From assembly GCF_014203395.1 (NCBI RefSeq), contig NZ_JACHIW010000001.1, positions 248,001-312,000 on the forward strand: a stretch of DNA of 64,000 nt, in the 5' to 3' direction. The notes beneath the pieces are model-generated. The model was not told the origin of the DNA. It was given only the letters and a program-made list of their open reading frames with translations, and did not search any database. Below are positions 19,658 through 29,333 of this stretch, piece by piece. The DNA comes from Saccharopolyspora phatthalungensis (GTDB lineage Bacteria; Actinomycetota; Actinomycetes; Mycobacteriales; Pseudonocardiaceae). Each line of letters starts with the position of its first letter. Position 1 is the stretch's first letter. The translations under genes were made by a program, and so were the position numbers.

Positions 19658-20764
19658 TTGACCACCAACCCGAACCTCAAGGCGCTCAGCGAAGCCGGGG
19701 TCTCGATCTGGCTGGACGACCTGTCCCGCCAGCGCATCAACTCCGGCAACCTCGCCGAGCTGATCACCGGCCGAGCCGTCGTTGGCGTGACGAGCAACCC
19801 GACGATCTTCGCCAACGCGCTGTCCAACGCGGCGGACTACAACGAGAAGGTGCGCGAGCTGGCGGCCCGCGGCGCGAGCGTGGACGACACGGTGCGGGAG
19901 CTGACCACCGCGGACGTCCGCGACGCGGCGGACATCTTCCGCAACGTCTACGAGTCGACCGGTGGCGTCGACGGCCGGGTCTCCCTGGAGGTCGACCCGC
20001 GGCTGGCGCACGACACCGAGCGCACCGTGGCCGAGGCCGTCGACCTGTGGAAGGCCGTGGACCGGCCGAACCTGATGGTCAAGATCCCGGCCACCGTGGA
20101 GGGCCTGCCCGCGATCACCCGCGTGCTGGCCGAGGGCGTCAGCGTCAACGTCACGCTGATCTTCTCCGTGCAGCGCTACCGCGACGTGATGGATGCCTTC
20201 CAGGCCGGCCTGGAGCAGGCCAAGGCCAACGGGCACGACATCAGCCGGATCTCTTCGGTGGCGTCGTTCTTCGTTTCCCGCGTGGACACCGAGATCGACA
20301 AGCGGCTGGAGAAGATCTCCGGCGGCGAGCAGCTGCGCGGCAAGGCCGCGATCGCCAACGCCCGGCTGGCCTACGCCGCCTACCAAGAGGTGTTCTCGAC
20401 CGATCGCTGGAAGACGCTGGAGGCCGCCGGTGGCAAGGCGCAGCGCGCGCTGTGGGCGTCCACCGGCGTCAAGGACCCGTCCTACTCCGACACGCGCTAC
20501 GTGGATGAGCTGGTCGCCCCGAACACGGTGAACACCATGCCGGAGGCGACCCTGAAGGCCGTCGCCGACCATGCCGACGTGCGCGGCGACACGGTCACCG
20601 GCACGGCTGCCGCCTCGCAGCAGGTCTTCGACGACCTTGCCGAGATCGGCATCGACCTCGACGACGTGTTCGCCGTGCTGGAGCGCGAGGGCGTCGAGAA
20701 GTTCGAGAAGTCGTGGACCGAGCTGCTGGAAACCGTCGGCCAGCAGTTGGCGCAGGCGAAGTAA
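19658..20764 (+). CDS. tal: Transaldolase
   Basis: A 368-residue transaldolase of the long actinobacterial/cyanobacterial type, which exchanges dihydroxyacetone units between sedoheptulose 7-phosphate and glyceraldehyde 3-phosphate. The Schiff-base lysine is K142 in [17 protein letters not shown] at 43-51 and VNVTLIFS are further hallmarks. The start is a TTG with GCGGAGGA a few bases before it, 14 bases after the tkt stop; the frame upstream of it overlaps tkt. A hairpin follows, so transcription may partly stop before pgi. Confidence 0.94.
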   Translation: MTTNPNLKALSEAGVSIWLDDLSRQRINSGNLAELITGRAVVGVTSNPTIFANALSNAADYNEKVRELAARGASVDDTVRELTTADVRDAADIFRNVYESTGGVDGRVSLEVDPRLAHDTERTVAEAVDLWKAVDRPNLMVKIPATVEGLPAITRVLAEGVSVNVTLIFSVQRYRDVMDAFQAGLEQAKANGHDISRISSVASFFVSRVDTEIDKRLEKISGGEQLRGKAAIANARLAYAAYQEVFSTDRWKTLEAAGGKAQRALWASTGVKDPSYSDTRYVDELVAPNTVNTMPEATLKAVADHADVRGDTVTGTAAASQQVFDDLAEIGIDLDDVFAVLEREGVEKFEKSWTELLETVGQQLAQAK

Positions 20765-20789
20765 AAAACCGCCGAAGTCTCCGCGAATT

Positions 20790-20822
20790 CCGGGCCGGTG
20801 CACACCTGCTGCACCGGCCCGG
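20790..20822 (+). terminator. Hairpin between tal and pgi
   Basis: A 13-bp stem (CCGGGCCGGTGCA, 20790-20802, with 20810-20822) and a seven-base loop lie 25 bases after the tal stop. The 107 bases that follow could hold a pgi promoter. It may be a partial terminator inside the operon. Confidence 0.6.
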
Positions 20823-20929
20823 ATCGGCGACACTGTGGTCGCACGAAGTTGGCTTCCAAGATCGAACCCGGCCCGGTTGCGTATCGAACTAGGGTTCGAC
20901 CCAACTCAATCGAGCGCTGAAGGAATTAC

Positions 20930-22564
20930 ATGGCAACCGAAACCTCCGTCGACATTCCCGATGTGGCGCTAGCGGCCGAGGCCCGACCGCTGGTCGAGCG
21001 ACTGGCCGCCGATGCGGTTGCCGGCAAGCTCGCCGCCCAGGACGCCACGCTGTGGGGTCCGGACGCCGAGAGCGAGGCATCCATCCGGCTGTCCTGGACC
21101 ACGCTGCACGAGAGCTCGCGTCCGCTGCTCGCCGAAATCGACGCGCTGCGCGCCGAACTTCACGCCGAGGGCCTGGACCGCATTGTGCTGGCCGGGATGG
21201 GTGGCTCGTCGCTGGCCCCGGAGGTGATCACCGCGACCGCCGGAGTGCCGCTGGTCGTGCTGGACACCACCGACCCCGGGCAGGTCGCCGACGCGCTGTC
21301 GGGTGACCTCGACCGGACCGTGCTGGTGGTCTCCTCGAAGTCGGGTACCACCGTCGAGACCGACAGCCATCGCCGGATCTTCGAGCGGGCGTTCTCGGAA
21401 AACGGAATCGATCCTGTGACCCGCATCATCGTGGTCACCGACCCCGGTTCGCCGATGGAATCGGCGGCGCGCGAAGCCGGATACCGCAAGGTGTTCACCG
21501 CCGATCCGCACGTGGGCGGGCGCTACTCGGCGCTGACCGCCTTCGGCCTGGTGCCCGCCGGGCTGGCCGGTGCCGATGTCGCGGCCCTGCTGGACGACGC
21601 CGCGGCTGCGTTCCAGGCGCTGCGGACAGACAGCCAGGACAACCCGGCCCTGCAACTGGCGGCGGCGCTGGGCGCGGCGCACGCCAAGGGCGCCGAGAAG
21701 GTCGTGTTCGCCGATACCGGTTCGGGCGTCAAGGGCTTCGGCGACTGGGTCGAGCAGCTGATCGCCGAGTCCACCGGCAAGAACGGGACCGGGCTGCTGC
21801 CGGTGGTCGTGGAGAACACCGACGCGCCGGGCTTCGCCAACGCCGGTGCGGACGCGACGACCGTGGCGATCGGCCCGGCCGTCAGGGGCGCGCAGATCAG
21901 CACCACGGGACCGCTGGGCACGATGTTCCTGCTGTGGGAGTTCGCTACCGCGTTGGCCGGTCGGCTGCTGGGCATCGACCCGTTCGACCAGCCGGACGTG
22001 GAGGCCGCGAAGAAGGCCGCGCGGGCGCTGCTGGACGGCCCGGCCGGCGGGCCCGCCGCGACCCCGGCGCTGGTCGAGGGCGCGATCGAGGTGCACCCGT
22101 CCGGCGACTGGCTGTCCGCCGGGGTGGGCAACGTGACCGAGGCGCTGCGCGCGTTCCTCGCCGCCGCTCCCCGGGGCGGCTACTTGGCGATCCAGGCCTA
22201 CCTGGACCGGCTTGACGACGCCTCGACCGCGGTGCTGCGTCCGGAGCTGGCGCGCCGCACCGGATTGCAGACGACCTTCGGGTGGGGGCCGCGGTTCCTG
22301 CACTCCACCGGTCAATACCACAAGGGCGGCCACCAGAACGGCGTGTTCCTGCAGATCACGGGTGCGCCCGAAGAAGACCTGGAGGTGCCGGACCGCCCGT
22401 ACACTCTTGCCGGACTGCAGCGCGCCCAGGCGTTGGGCGACGGCCAGGTGCTCGCCGACCGGAACCGGCCGGTGCTGCGGCTGCACCTCACCGACCGGCC
22501 GGCCGGGCTCGTCGAGCTGGTCAAGGCCGTGCAAGACCTGCATCCCTTGGAGGACCAGGCGTGA
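20930..22564 (+). CDS. pgi: Glucose-6-phosphate isomerase
   Basis: A 544-residue phosphoglucose isomerase with two SIS domains, interconverting glucose 6-phosphate and fructose 6-phosphate. GMGGSSLAPEV, the phosphate-binding SKSGTT, TDPGSPM and HKGGHQNGVF are seen. GAAGGA precedes the ATG. The M. tuberculosis pgi lies elsewhere, so this placement inside the pentose-phosphate operon, which puts it next to its metabolic neighbour zwf, is a feature of this lineage. The stop overlaps the zwf GTG (GTGA). Confidence 0.93.
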   Translation: MATETSVDIPDVALAAEARPLVERLAADAVAGKLAAQDATLWGPDAESEASIRLSWTTLHESSRPLLAEIDALRAELHAEGLDRIVLAGMGGSSLAPEVITATAGVPLVVLDTTDPGQVADALSGDLDRTVLVVSSKSGTTVETDSHRRIFERAFSENGIDPVTRIIVVTDPGSPMESAAREAGYRKVFTADPHVGGRYSALTAFGLVPAGLAGADVAALLDDAAAAFQALRTDSQDNPALQLAAALGAAHAKGAEKVVFADTGSGVKGFGDWVEQLIAESTGKNGTGLLPVVVENTDAPGFANAGADATTVAIGPAVRGAQISTTGPLGTMFLLWEFATALAGRLLGIDPFDQPDVEAAKKAARALLDGPAGGPAATPALVEGAIEVHPSGDWLSAGVGNVTEALRAFLAAAPRGGYLAIQAYLDRLDDASTAVLRPELARRTGLQTTFGWGPRFLHSTGQYHKGGHQNGVFLQITGAPEEDLEVPDRPYTLAGLQRAQALGDGQVLADRNRPVLRLHLTDRPAGLVELVKAVQDLHPLEDQA

Positions 22565-24096
22565 CTCAAAGCGACCAGTGGCACAATCCGCTGCGCGACC
22601 CGCGGGACAAGCGGCTGCCGCGGATCGCCGGCCCGTGCGGGCTGACGATCTTCGGCGTGACCGGTGATCTGTCCCGCAAGAAACTGATGCCGGCGATCTA
22701 CGACCTGGCCAACCGGGGCCTGCTGCCGCCGGGCTTCGCGCTGACCGGCTTCGCCCGCCGCGACTGGGCCGACCAGGACTTCGGACAGGTCGTCTACGAC
22801 GCGGTCCGGGAGCATGCGCGGACCCCGTTCCACCAGAACGTGTGGGACCGGCTGGCGGAAGGCATCCGGTTCGTGCCGGGCTCGTTCGACGACGACGCCG
22901 CATTCGACCGGCTCTCCGACACGGTCAAGGAACTCGACGCCGACCGAGGTACCGGCGGCAACCACGCGTTTTACCTGTCGGTGCCGCCGTCGGCGTTCCC
23001 GACGGTGCTCAAGCAACTGTCCCGGTCCGGGCTGACCGATCCGGCCCCGGACAGCTGGCGGCGGGTCGTCATCGAGAAGCCGTTCGGCCACGACCTGGAG
23101 AGCGCGCGGCAGCTCAACCAGATCGTCAACGATGTGTTTCCCGAGGAGTCGGTGTTCCGCATCGACCACTACCTCGGCAAGGAGACGGTGCAGAACATCC
23201 TGGCGCTGCGCTTCGCGAACCAGCTGTTCGAGCCGATCTGGAACGCGCACTACGTGGACCACGTGCAGATCACCATGGCCGAGGACATCGGCCTGGGCGG
23301 GCGGGCCGGCTACTACGACGGCATCGGCGCCGCGCGCGACGTGATCCAGAACCACCTGCTGCAACTGCTGGCGTTCACCGCGATGGAGGAGCCGGTCTCG
23401 TTCTCCCCGCAGGACCTGCGCGCGGAGAAGATCAAGGTGCTCTCGGCGACCAAGCCGGTCGGCCCGTTCGACCAGACCACCGCCCGCGGCCAGTACACCG
23501 GCGGCTGGCAGGGCGGTTCGCTGGTGCCGGGCCTGCACGAGGAGGGCGGCTTCGCGTCCGACTCGATCACCGAGACCTATGCGGCGATCACCCTTGAGGT
23601 GGAGAGCCGACGGTGGGCCGGGGTGCCGTTCTACTTGCGCAGCGGCAAGCGGCTGGGCCGCCGGGTCACCGAGATCGCGGTGGTGTTCAAGCGCGCCCCG
23701 CACCTGCCGTTCGACAGCACCATGACCGAGGAACTCGGGCAGAACGCCCTGGTGATCCGGGTACAGCCGGACGAGGGCATCACGATGCGCTTCGGCGCGA
23801 AGGTCCCGGGCACCTCGATGGAGGTCCGCGACGTGACCATGGACTTCGGTTATGGGCACGCGTTCACGGAGTCTTCGCCGGAGGCCTACGAGCGGCTGAT
23901 CCTGGACGTGCTGCTCGGCGAGCCGTCGCTGTTCCCGGTCAACGAGGAAGTCGAGTTGTCCTGGCAGATCCTCGACCCGGTGCTGGATCACTGGGCCGCC
24001 AAGGCCAAGCCCGAGCCGTACAAGGCCGGAACGTGGGGTCCGCCCTCGGCGGAGGCGATGCTGGCCCGAACCGGACGCACCTGGAGGCGACCGTGA
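22561..24096 (+). CDS. zwf: Glucose-6-phosphate dehydrogenase
   Basis: A 511-residue enzyme that oxidises glucose 6-phosphate to 6-phosphogluconolactone with NADP, the entry to the oxidative pentose-phosphate path. The NADP loop is FGVTGDLSRKKL at 31-42. The catalytic signature is RIDHYLGKE at 200-208. EKPFGHDLESA and RSGKRL are also present. The GTG start overlaps the pgi stop by four bases, and the end overlaps opcA in the same way, so the three are tightly coupled. Confidence 0.96.
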   Translation: MTQSDQWHNPLRDPRDKRLPRIAGPCGLTIFGVTGDLSRKKLMPAIYDLANRGLLPPGFALTGFARRDWADQDFGQVVYDAVREHARTPFHQNVWDRLAEGIRFVPGSFDDDAAFDRLSDTVKELDADRGTGGNHAFYLSVPPSAFPTVLKQLSRSGLTDPAPDSWRRVVIEKPFGHDLESARQLNQIVNDVFPEESVFRIDHYLGKETVQNILALRFANQLFEPIWNAHYVDHVQITMAEDIGLGGRAGYYDGIGAARDVIQNHLLQLLAFTAMEEPVSFSPQDLRAEKIKVLSATKPVGPFDQTTARGQYTGGWQGGSLVPGLHEEGGFASDSITETYAAITLEVESRRWAGVPFYLRSGKRLGRRVTEIAVVFKRAPHLPFDSTMTEELGQNALVIRVQPDEGITMRFGAKVPGTSMEVRDVTMDFGYGHAFTESSPEAYERLILDVLLGEPSLFPVNEEVELSWQILDPVLDHWAAKAKPEPYKAGTWGPPSAEAMLARTGRTWRRP

Positions 24097-25049
24097 TCAT
24101 CGATCTGCCATCGACAACCACTTCGCAGGTCAACAAGAAGCTGGTCGAACTGCGCGAAACCGGTGGTGCGGTCGCGCTGGGCCGGGTGCTGACCCTGGTG
24201 ATCGTCACCGGGGACGGCACCGAGGTGGAGAAGGCCATCCAGGCCGCCAATGACGCCAGCCGGGAGCACCCGTGCCGGGTGATCGTGGTGGCCAGCGGGG
24301 CGCGGCAGGCCGCGCCCCGGCTGGACGCCCAGATCCGCATCGGCGGCGATGCGGGGGCCTCGGAGGTCGTCGTGCTGCGGTTGTACGGGCCGCTGGCCGA
24401 TGAAGGTGCGGGCTCGGTGGTTCCGCTGCTGCTGCCGGACGCGCCGGTGGTGGCGTGGTGGCCCACGGACGCCCCGGAAAGCCCCGCGAAGGACCCGATC
24501 GGCGCGCTTTCGCACCGGCGGATCACCGACGCGGCGGCCGAGGCCGACCCGATCGCCGCGCTGCAGAAACGTGTCCGGTCCTATGTGGATGGTGACACGG
24601 ATCTGGCCTGGACGCGGCTGACCTCCTGGCGCGCGATGCTGGCCGCGGCGCTGGACCTGCCGCCGCACGACGCCGTCACGGCCGCCACGGTCACCGGCGC
24701 CGCGGACTCGCCCTCGACCGACCTGCTGGCCGCGTGGCTGGCCAGCTACCTGGACATCCCGGTGCGCCGGGTGAAACACCCGCGCGGGCCGGGCATCGTC
24801 TCGGCGGTGCTGGAACGCCCGTCGGGCAACGTGGAGATCGTCCGCCCGGACGGCAAGGTCGGATCGCTGACCCAGCCGGGCCAGCCGGTGCGGCGGGTGT
24901 CGTTGCAGCGGCGCGAGGTGCGCGACTGCCTCAGCGAGGAGTTGCGCCGCCTCGACCCGGACGAGATCTACGAGGCCACCTTAAAGGGACTGGACAACAT
25001 AGTGCGTGCTGAGGAAGAACCGGCTGAATCCGTCGAGGTGGGCTCATGA
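24093..25049 (+). CDS. opcA: OpcA, glucose-6-phosphate dehydrogenase assembly protein
   Basis: A 318-residue OpcA/OxPPCycle protein. In cyanobacteria and actinobacteria this partner promotes assembly and activity of Zwf. The sequence fits the family along its length, with HPCRVIVVASG, a central PVVAWWPTDAP and LTSWRAMLAAALD. No catalytic motif is expected. The GTG lies in a GTGA overlap with the zwf stop, and the 3' end overlaps pgl (ATGA). Stoichiometric production with Zwf is the likely reason for the coupling. Confidence 0.93.
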   Translation: MIIDLPSTTTSQVNKKLVELRETGGAVALGRVLTLVIVTGDGTEVEKAIQAANDASREHPCRVIVVASGARQAAPRLDAQIRIGGDAGASEVVVLRLYGPLADEGAGSVVPLLLPDAPVVAWWPTDAPESPAKDPIGALSHRRITDAAAEADPIAALQKRVRSYVDGDTDLAWTRLTSWRAMLAAALDLPPHDAVTAATVTGAADSPSTDLLAAWLASYLDIPVRRVKHPRGPGIVSAVLERPSGNVEIVRPDGKVGSLTQPGQPVRRVSLQRREVRDCLSEELRRLDPDEIYEATLKGLDNIVRAEEEPAESVEVGS

Positions 25050-25810
25050 GTCGGCCGGAAGTGATCGTGCACCCCACCGCCGAGCTGCTCGTCGCCGCGA
25101 CGGCGGCCCGGCTGATCACCAAGTTGATCGACACGCAGGTCGAGCAGGGCGTCGCGTCGCTGGTGCTCACCGGTGGCCGGGCGGGCATCGGCGTGCTCGA
25201 ACACATCAACCGCTCCCCCGCGCGAGACGCGGTGGAGTGGGAATACGTGGACGTGTACTGGGGCGATGAGCGGTTCCTGCCGGACGGCGACCCGGACCGC
25301 AACGAAACCCAGGCCCGCCGCGCCCTGTTGGACCACGTCCCGGTCGATCCCGGAAGAGTGCATCCGATGGCCCCACCGGATGGCAAGTTCGGCGCTGACG
25401 TCGAAGCCGCGGCGGCGCACTACGCCGAGGTGCTGGCGACCACGGCCTCGCTGGCCACCGACATCGCGGTGCCCTATTTCGACGTGCTGCTGCTCGGCGT
25501 CGGCGAAGAGGGGCACACGGCGTCGCTGTTCCCGAACACGCCGTATGTGCAGGAAATCGAGCGAACGGTGGTGGGCGTGCACGACTGCCCGAAGCCACCG
25601 CCGACCCGGATCTCCCTGACGCTGCCGGCGATCCAAACGGCCTCGGAGGTCTGGCTGGTGACCACCGGCACCGCCAAGGCCGAACCCGTGGCGGCGACGC
25701 TGGGCGGGGCGAAACCGGTCGACATCCCGGTTGCGGGAGCTTACGGCCAAGACCGAACCCTCTGGCTCCTCGATCTCGACGCCGCATCGGCCATCGCCAC
25801 CGGGGCCTGA
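25046..25810 (+). CDS. pgl: 6-phosphogluconolactonase
   Basis: A 254-residue lactonase of the DevB/SOL family that hydrolyses 6-phosphogluconolactone, the product of Zwf. Family segments are LTGGRAGIGVLEHI, VYWGDERFLPDGDPDRNETQARRAL (residues about 70-95, shown by its key WGDERF) and LLLGVGEEGHTASLFP. Its ATG overlaps the opcA stop. It is the last gene of the operon and is followed closely by a very strong terminator. Confidence 0.94.
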   Translation: MSRPEVIVHPTAELLVAATAARLITKLIDTQVEQGVASLVLTGGRAGIGVLEHINRSPARDAVEWEYVDVYWGDERFLPDGDPDRNETQARRALLDHVPVDPGRVHPMAPPDGKFGADVEAAAAHYAEVLATTASLATDIAVPYFDVLLLGVGEEGHTASLFPNTPYVQEIERTVVGVHDCPKPPPTRISLTLPAIQTASEVWLVTTGTAKAEPVAATLGGAKPVDIPVAGAYGQDRTLWLLDLDAASAIATGA

Positions 25811-25816
25811 TTTCCC

Positions 25817-25865
25817 GACCCCAGGGGCGCCTTTGAAGCGAGTGCTCAAGGGCGCCCCTGGGGTC
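25817..25865 (+). terminator. Strong hairpin terminator of the pentose-phosphate operon
   Basis: GACCCCAGGGGCGCC (25817-25831) pairs perfectly with 25851-25865. The pairing continues inward through TTTGA/TCAAG with one G-T, giving a stem of about 20 bp. It starts six bases after the pgl stop. Confidence 0.85.
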
Positions 25866-26024
25866 TGAACTGCGTCTCGCTGTGCTCTGCGGTGCGAGCA
25901 CCATACTCGCCGGAAAGGCCCCCTTATCGGGCGAGGGAACGATTTTTCGTCGAGCAAGCGCGCGGCGGGTGTCGGCCGTACGCTGTGGCCCGCACTTTTC
26001 GATCAGCGGCGGAGGCGAGCTGGG

Positions 26025-27239
26025 ATGACCCGCACTCAAGGGTTGCGTCGGATCCGGGCGGACGTGGTGGGGCTGGCACTGGGACTGGTGGCGATCCTGC
26101 TCGGGCTATTCGGGACCACCGGGGCCGCGGCGAAGGCGCCGACCACCGAGCTGCGCGGGATGTGGATCGCTTCGGTCGACAACATCGACTGGCCGAGCAA
26201 ACCGGGGCTTCCCGCCGCCCAGCAGCAGGACGAGTACCGCAAGCTGCTTGACCAGGCCGTCGCGAACAAGCTGAACGCGGTGTTCGTCCAGGTGCGGCCG
26301 ACCGCCGACGCGTTCTGGCCGTCGCCGTACGAACCGTGGTCGCACTGGTTGACCGGCCAGCAGGGCCGCGGCCCCGGCTACGACCCGCTGCGGTTCCTGA
26401 TCGACGAGGCACACAAACGCGGCCTTCGGTTCCACGCCTGGTTCAACCCGTATCGCATCAGCATGAAGGACGATCCGAACGCGCTGGTCCCGGAGCATCC
26501 CGCGCGCAAGCACCCGGAGTGGACGTTCGCCTACGGCGGCAAGCTGTACTACAACCCGGGCGTGCCGCAGGCACGCGAGTTCGTGATCGACGCGATCATG
26601 CACGCGGTCGCCAACTACGACGTCGACGGCGCGCACCTCGACGACTACTTCTACCCGTACCCGGTCAAGGACCAGAAGATCCCGGACGAGCGGACCTTCG
26701 CCGAGCACGGCAAGGGTTTCGACAACATCGAGGACTGGCGGCGGCACAACGTGAACCAGCTGGTGTCCGAACTGGACACTCGGGTGCACCGGGCCAAGCC
26801 GGGCGCGAAGTTCGGCGTCAGCCCGTTCGGCATCTGGCGCAACGCGGCCAGCGACCCGGCGGGCTCGCAGACCCGCGGCCTGGAGTCGTACTCGGCGATC
26901 TACGCCGACAGCCGCAAGTGGGTTCAGGAAGGCTGGGTCGACTACATCGCCCCGCAGGTCTACTGGCAGATCGGCCACCCGGCCGCCGACTACGCGGCCC
27001 TGGTCCCGTGGTGGTCCAAGACTGTCGCGGGCACCGGTGTCGACCTCTACATCGGCCAGGCCGCCTACCGCGTCGGCAGGGAGGGCTGGACCGATCCCGG
27101 CGAGCTTTCCGCCCACCTGAGCCTCAACAGCAAGTACCCCGGCGTCAGGGGCGACATCTACTTCAGTGCCAAGTCGCTGGCCACGAACGCGGCCGAAGCG
27201 ATGGCCCGGCTCGTCAAGGAGCACTACTCGGTCCGTTGA
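26025..27239 (+). CDS. Secreted GHL10-type (DUF187) glycoside hydrolase-like protein
   Basis: A 404-residue protein with a hydrophobic N-terminal segment (about 14-36, ending near GAAAK) that is a signal peptide or anchor. The rest is a GHL10 TIM-barrel, a family of predicted hydrolases acting on cell-wall or extracellular glycans: ELRGMWIASVDNIDWPSK, the NKLNAVFVQVRPTADAFWPS block, RFHAWFNPYR, YDVDGAHLDDYFYPYP with an acidic pair suited to catalysis, and DYIAPQVYW. GGAGGCGAG lies before the ATG. It stands alone between two terminators. Its substrate is not known; cell-surface polysaccharide is the best guess. Confidence 0.85.
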   Translation: MTRTQGLRRIRADVVGLALGLVAILLGLFGTTGAAAKAPTTELRGMWIASVDNIDWPSKPGLPAAQQQDEYRKLLDQAVANKLNAVFVQVRPTADAFWPSPYEPWSHWLTGQQGRGPGYDPLRFLIDEAHKRGLRFHAWFNPYRISMKDDPNALVPEHPARKHPEWTFAYGGKLYYNPGVPQAREFVIDAIMHAVANYDVDGAHLDDYFYPYPVKDQKIPDERTFAEHGKGFDNIEDWRRHNVNQLVSELDTRVHRAKPGAKFGVSPFGIWRNAASDPAGSQTRGLESYSAIYADSRKWVQEGWVDYIAPQVYWQIGHPAADYAALVPWWSKTVAGTGVDLYIGQAAYRVGREGWTDPGELSAHLSLNSKYPGVRGDIYFSAKSLATNAAEAMARLVKEHYSVR

Positions 27240-27289
27240 GCGAGACCGGCGGTGCGAGCTCGCGCGCGGCTCGCACCGCTGCGTCTCGC
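27240..27289. terminator. Bidirectional hairpin terminator
   Basis: GCGAGAC (27240-27246) and GCGGTGCGAGC (27249-27259) pair with GCTCGCACCGC (27269-27279) and GTCTCGC (27283-27289), an 18-bp interrupted stem. It fills the gap between two converging genes. Confidence 0.8.
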
Positions 27290-27295
27290 CTAGAG

Positions 27296-28669
27296 CTACA
27301 CCTTCGTCGGGGCCCTGGCGGGCTTGGCCCGCTGCGTCGGCAGCGGGGTTTCCGCGTAGCCCGGAACCGTGTCGATTTCCTCCATTTGTTTGGTGAACGG
27401 CACGAATTCGTCGTCCATGAGCGCCCTGGGGTTGAAGTCCGGGCTCGCCATGACGCCATGGACGCGGCGGCGCTGCATCCCGAAATTGCCCGCGTCGTAG
27501 AGCGGGAACACCGCTGCCTCGCGCAGCAGTTTCTCGAAGTTGTGCCGGGTGTCGAGGCTGTTCACGCCGACCACCTGCAGGCACTTGTACACCGAGGCGA
27601 ACAGCGCTTCCGTGCAGTGGATCTTGCACATCGCGCCGATCAGTTCGCCGTGGTAGTCGTGCCGGTCGAGGAAGTGCGCCGTCTTCCAGCACAGGTACCG
27701 GCACGCCTCGATCTGGGCGGCGACATCGCCGAGCACATACCCGACGTACTGGTGGTTGATGATCGGGCTGGGGCCTCCGGCGGTGTAGGTCCGCGCCCAG
27801 TCCAGCGCCGCCTCATAGGCGGACCGGGCGACGCCGACCGCGGCGATCCCGGCCACCGGACCGGACCACGCGAAGTTCCGGTTGATCAGCAGGTCACCGT
27901 TGCCTCGGGTGCCCTCGATGAGGTTGTTCGCCGGCACCCTAGCGTTGTCGAAGACGATCTCCGCGTTGGGGGTCAGCCGGTGACCCATCTTGCTGATCAG
28001 CCGGTAGCTGACCCCGGGCGTGCCGCGCTCGATCATGATCGCTGACAGGCCCTCGGTACCGCCCTTGGACGGATCGGTGCGCACCACGACGATGCTGGCG
28101 TTGGCGCCCTTGCCGTCCCATCCGGCCACGTTGCACGGCCAGTACTTGCGCCCGTTGAGGACGTAGCTGTCGCCGTCGAGGGTGGCGGTGACCCCGATGC
28201 CGACCGGGGCGGGCTCCGGGGTGTCGAAGTTCGCGGTGCCGCCCGGGCTGCCGGCGGGCTCGCTGACCGCATACCCCACCAGGTACTCGCCGCTGGGGTC
28301 GGAGGTGGCCGGCCGGAGGAACCGCTCCTGCTGCTCCTCGCTGCCCCAGTACCACACGGGCAGCAGCCCTAAGCCGTTCACCAGGATCGTGCAGGCGAAT
28401 CCCGGGTCCACGGCGCAGATCTCCTCGGCGGCGAGGATCAGTTCGACGTTGCTCAGGCCTCCCCCGCCGTACTTCTTGGGCAGCATGCAAAACGCGATGC
28501 CCGCCCGGTAGGCCGCCACGTAGGCTTCCTTGGTGCGCTGGAAGGCCGCCAGCGGATCGGTCTCGGCGTCTGCTTCGCGAACGACCGGGGCGAGCACCTC
28601 CTGGGCGAACGCCCGCGCCGACGCCTGGAGCGCCCGCTGTTCGGAGCTGAGCGTGAAGTCGATGGCCAT
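27296..28669 (-). CDS. Acyl-CoA dehydrogenase family protein
   Basis: A 457-residue flavoenzyme-like protein of the acyl-CoA dehydrogenase superfamily. The N-terminal helical domain runs to about residue 115, the middle beta domain holds VGYAVSEPAGSPGG and a DGDSYVLNGRKYW segment, and the C-terminal helical domain follows. The usual Arg-Gly-Gly and Glu landmarks of fatty acyl enzymes are not obvious, so the substrate may not be a simple acyl-CoA. The ATG at 28669 (MAIDFTLSSEQ) is chosen because GAGGGG precedes it and it begins at the family start; an ATG at 28702 would add eleven residues. It is followed upstream by the aldolase gene on the same strand. Confidence 0.82.
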   Translation of the reverse strand: MAIDFTLSSEQRALQASARAFAQEVLAPVVREADAETDPLAAFQRTKEAYVAAYRAGIAFCMLPKKYGGGGLSNVELILAAEEICAVDPGFACTILVNGLGLLPVWYWGSEEQQERFLRPATSDPSGEYLVGYAVSEPAGSPGGTANFDTPEPAPVGIGVTATLDGDSYVLNGRKYWPCNVAGWDGKGANASIVVVRTDPSKGGTEGLSAIMIERGTPGVSYRLISKMGHRLTPNAEIVFDNARVPANNLIEGTRGNGDLLINRNFAWSGPVAGIAAVGVARSAYEAALDWARTYTAGGPSPIINHQYVGYVLGDVAAQIEACRYLCWKTAHFLDRHDYHGELIGAMCKIHCTEALFASVYKCLQVVGVNSLDTRHNFEKLLREAAVFPLYDAGNFGMQRRRVHGVMASPDFNPRALMDDEFVPFTKQMEEIDTVPGYAETPLPTQRAKPARAPTKV

Positions 28670-28743
28670 GACGATGCATCCCCTCGCATGATCGAAAGGC
28701 ACTTACTTCTCGGGCTCAAGTCTCCTCTTCGACGCCACCGTGC

Positions 28744-28759
28744 GGCGATTGAAATCGCC
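28744..28759. repeat. Short palindrome beside the rraA stop
   Basis: GGCGATT-GA-AATCGCC forms a 7-bp hairpin that touches the stop codon of the RraA-like gene. It resembles a shortened form of the GATTTC-N4-GAAATC family and may help end that transcript. Confidence 0.35.
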
Positions 28760-29232
28760 TACCCCTCGGTGACCACCACGATGCCGTCGTGATCGGACAC
28801 CACGTGCTCGCCGGGGACGAAGCGGACGCCGCCGAATTCGACCACCTCGTCCACCGCGCCCGCACCGGTCTTGGTGCTCTTGCGCGGGTTCGTGCCGAGC
28901 GCCTTGACGCCGAAGTCCATCTCGGCGAGCACCGCCGAGTCGCGCACCGCACCGTTGACGATGACGCCGCTCCAGCCGTTCGAGCGGCCGATCTCGGCGA
29001 TCACGTCACCGATCAGCGCGGTGTGCAAGGAACCGCCGCCGTCGATGACCAGCACCTGGCCGTCGCCCGGCTCCGAGAGGACCTTCTTGAGCAGGGCGTT
29101 GTCCTGGAAGCAGGTGACCGTGCGGATCCGGCCTTCGAAGGCCGCCCGTCCGCCGAGGTTGCGGAACTGCACGTCGCAGCTGCGCACCTCCGGGCCTTCC
29201 CGGTCCGCGAGATCGGCCGTCGCCTGAGTCAT
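28759..29232 (-). CDS. RraA family protein / 4-hydroxy-4-methyl-2-oxoglutarate aldolase-like
   Basis: A 157-residue RraA-fold protein. The family covers the RNase E inhibitor RraA and the metal-dependent HMG aldolases. Here [17 protein letters not shown] (residues 64-80) and VNGAVRDSA with R97-D98 are present, as in the aldolases, and RNase E regulation is less likely in this phylum. GGGAGGAA sits just before the ATG at 29232; the longer frame upstream has atypical sequence and overlaps the neighbouring sigma-factor gene. It lies upstream of the acyl-CoA dehydrogenase on the same strand with a gap of about 90 bases. Confidence 0.85.
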   Translation of the reverse strand: MTQATADLADREGPEVRSCDVQFRNLGGRAAFEGRIRTVTCFQDNALLKKVLSEPGDGQVLVIDGGGSLHTALIGDVIAEIGRSNGWSGVIVNGAVRDSAVLAEMDFGVKALGTNPRKSTKTGAGAVDEVVEFGGVRFVPGEHVVSDHDGIVVVTEG

Positions 29233-29333
29233 GATTCCTCCCGGTCTGGCGTGGACGGCGAGCGTACCCACGGGTTGCCGCGCCCCGCGCCGCACCGCGA
29301 GCAACACCACACCGGTTTCGTCAAAGCTGCGCG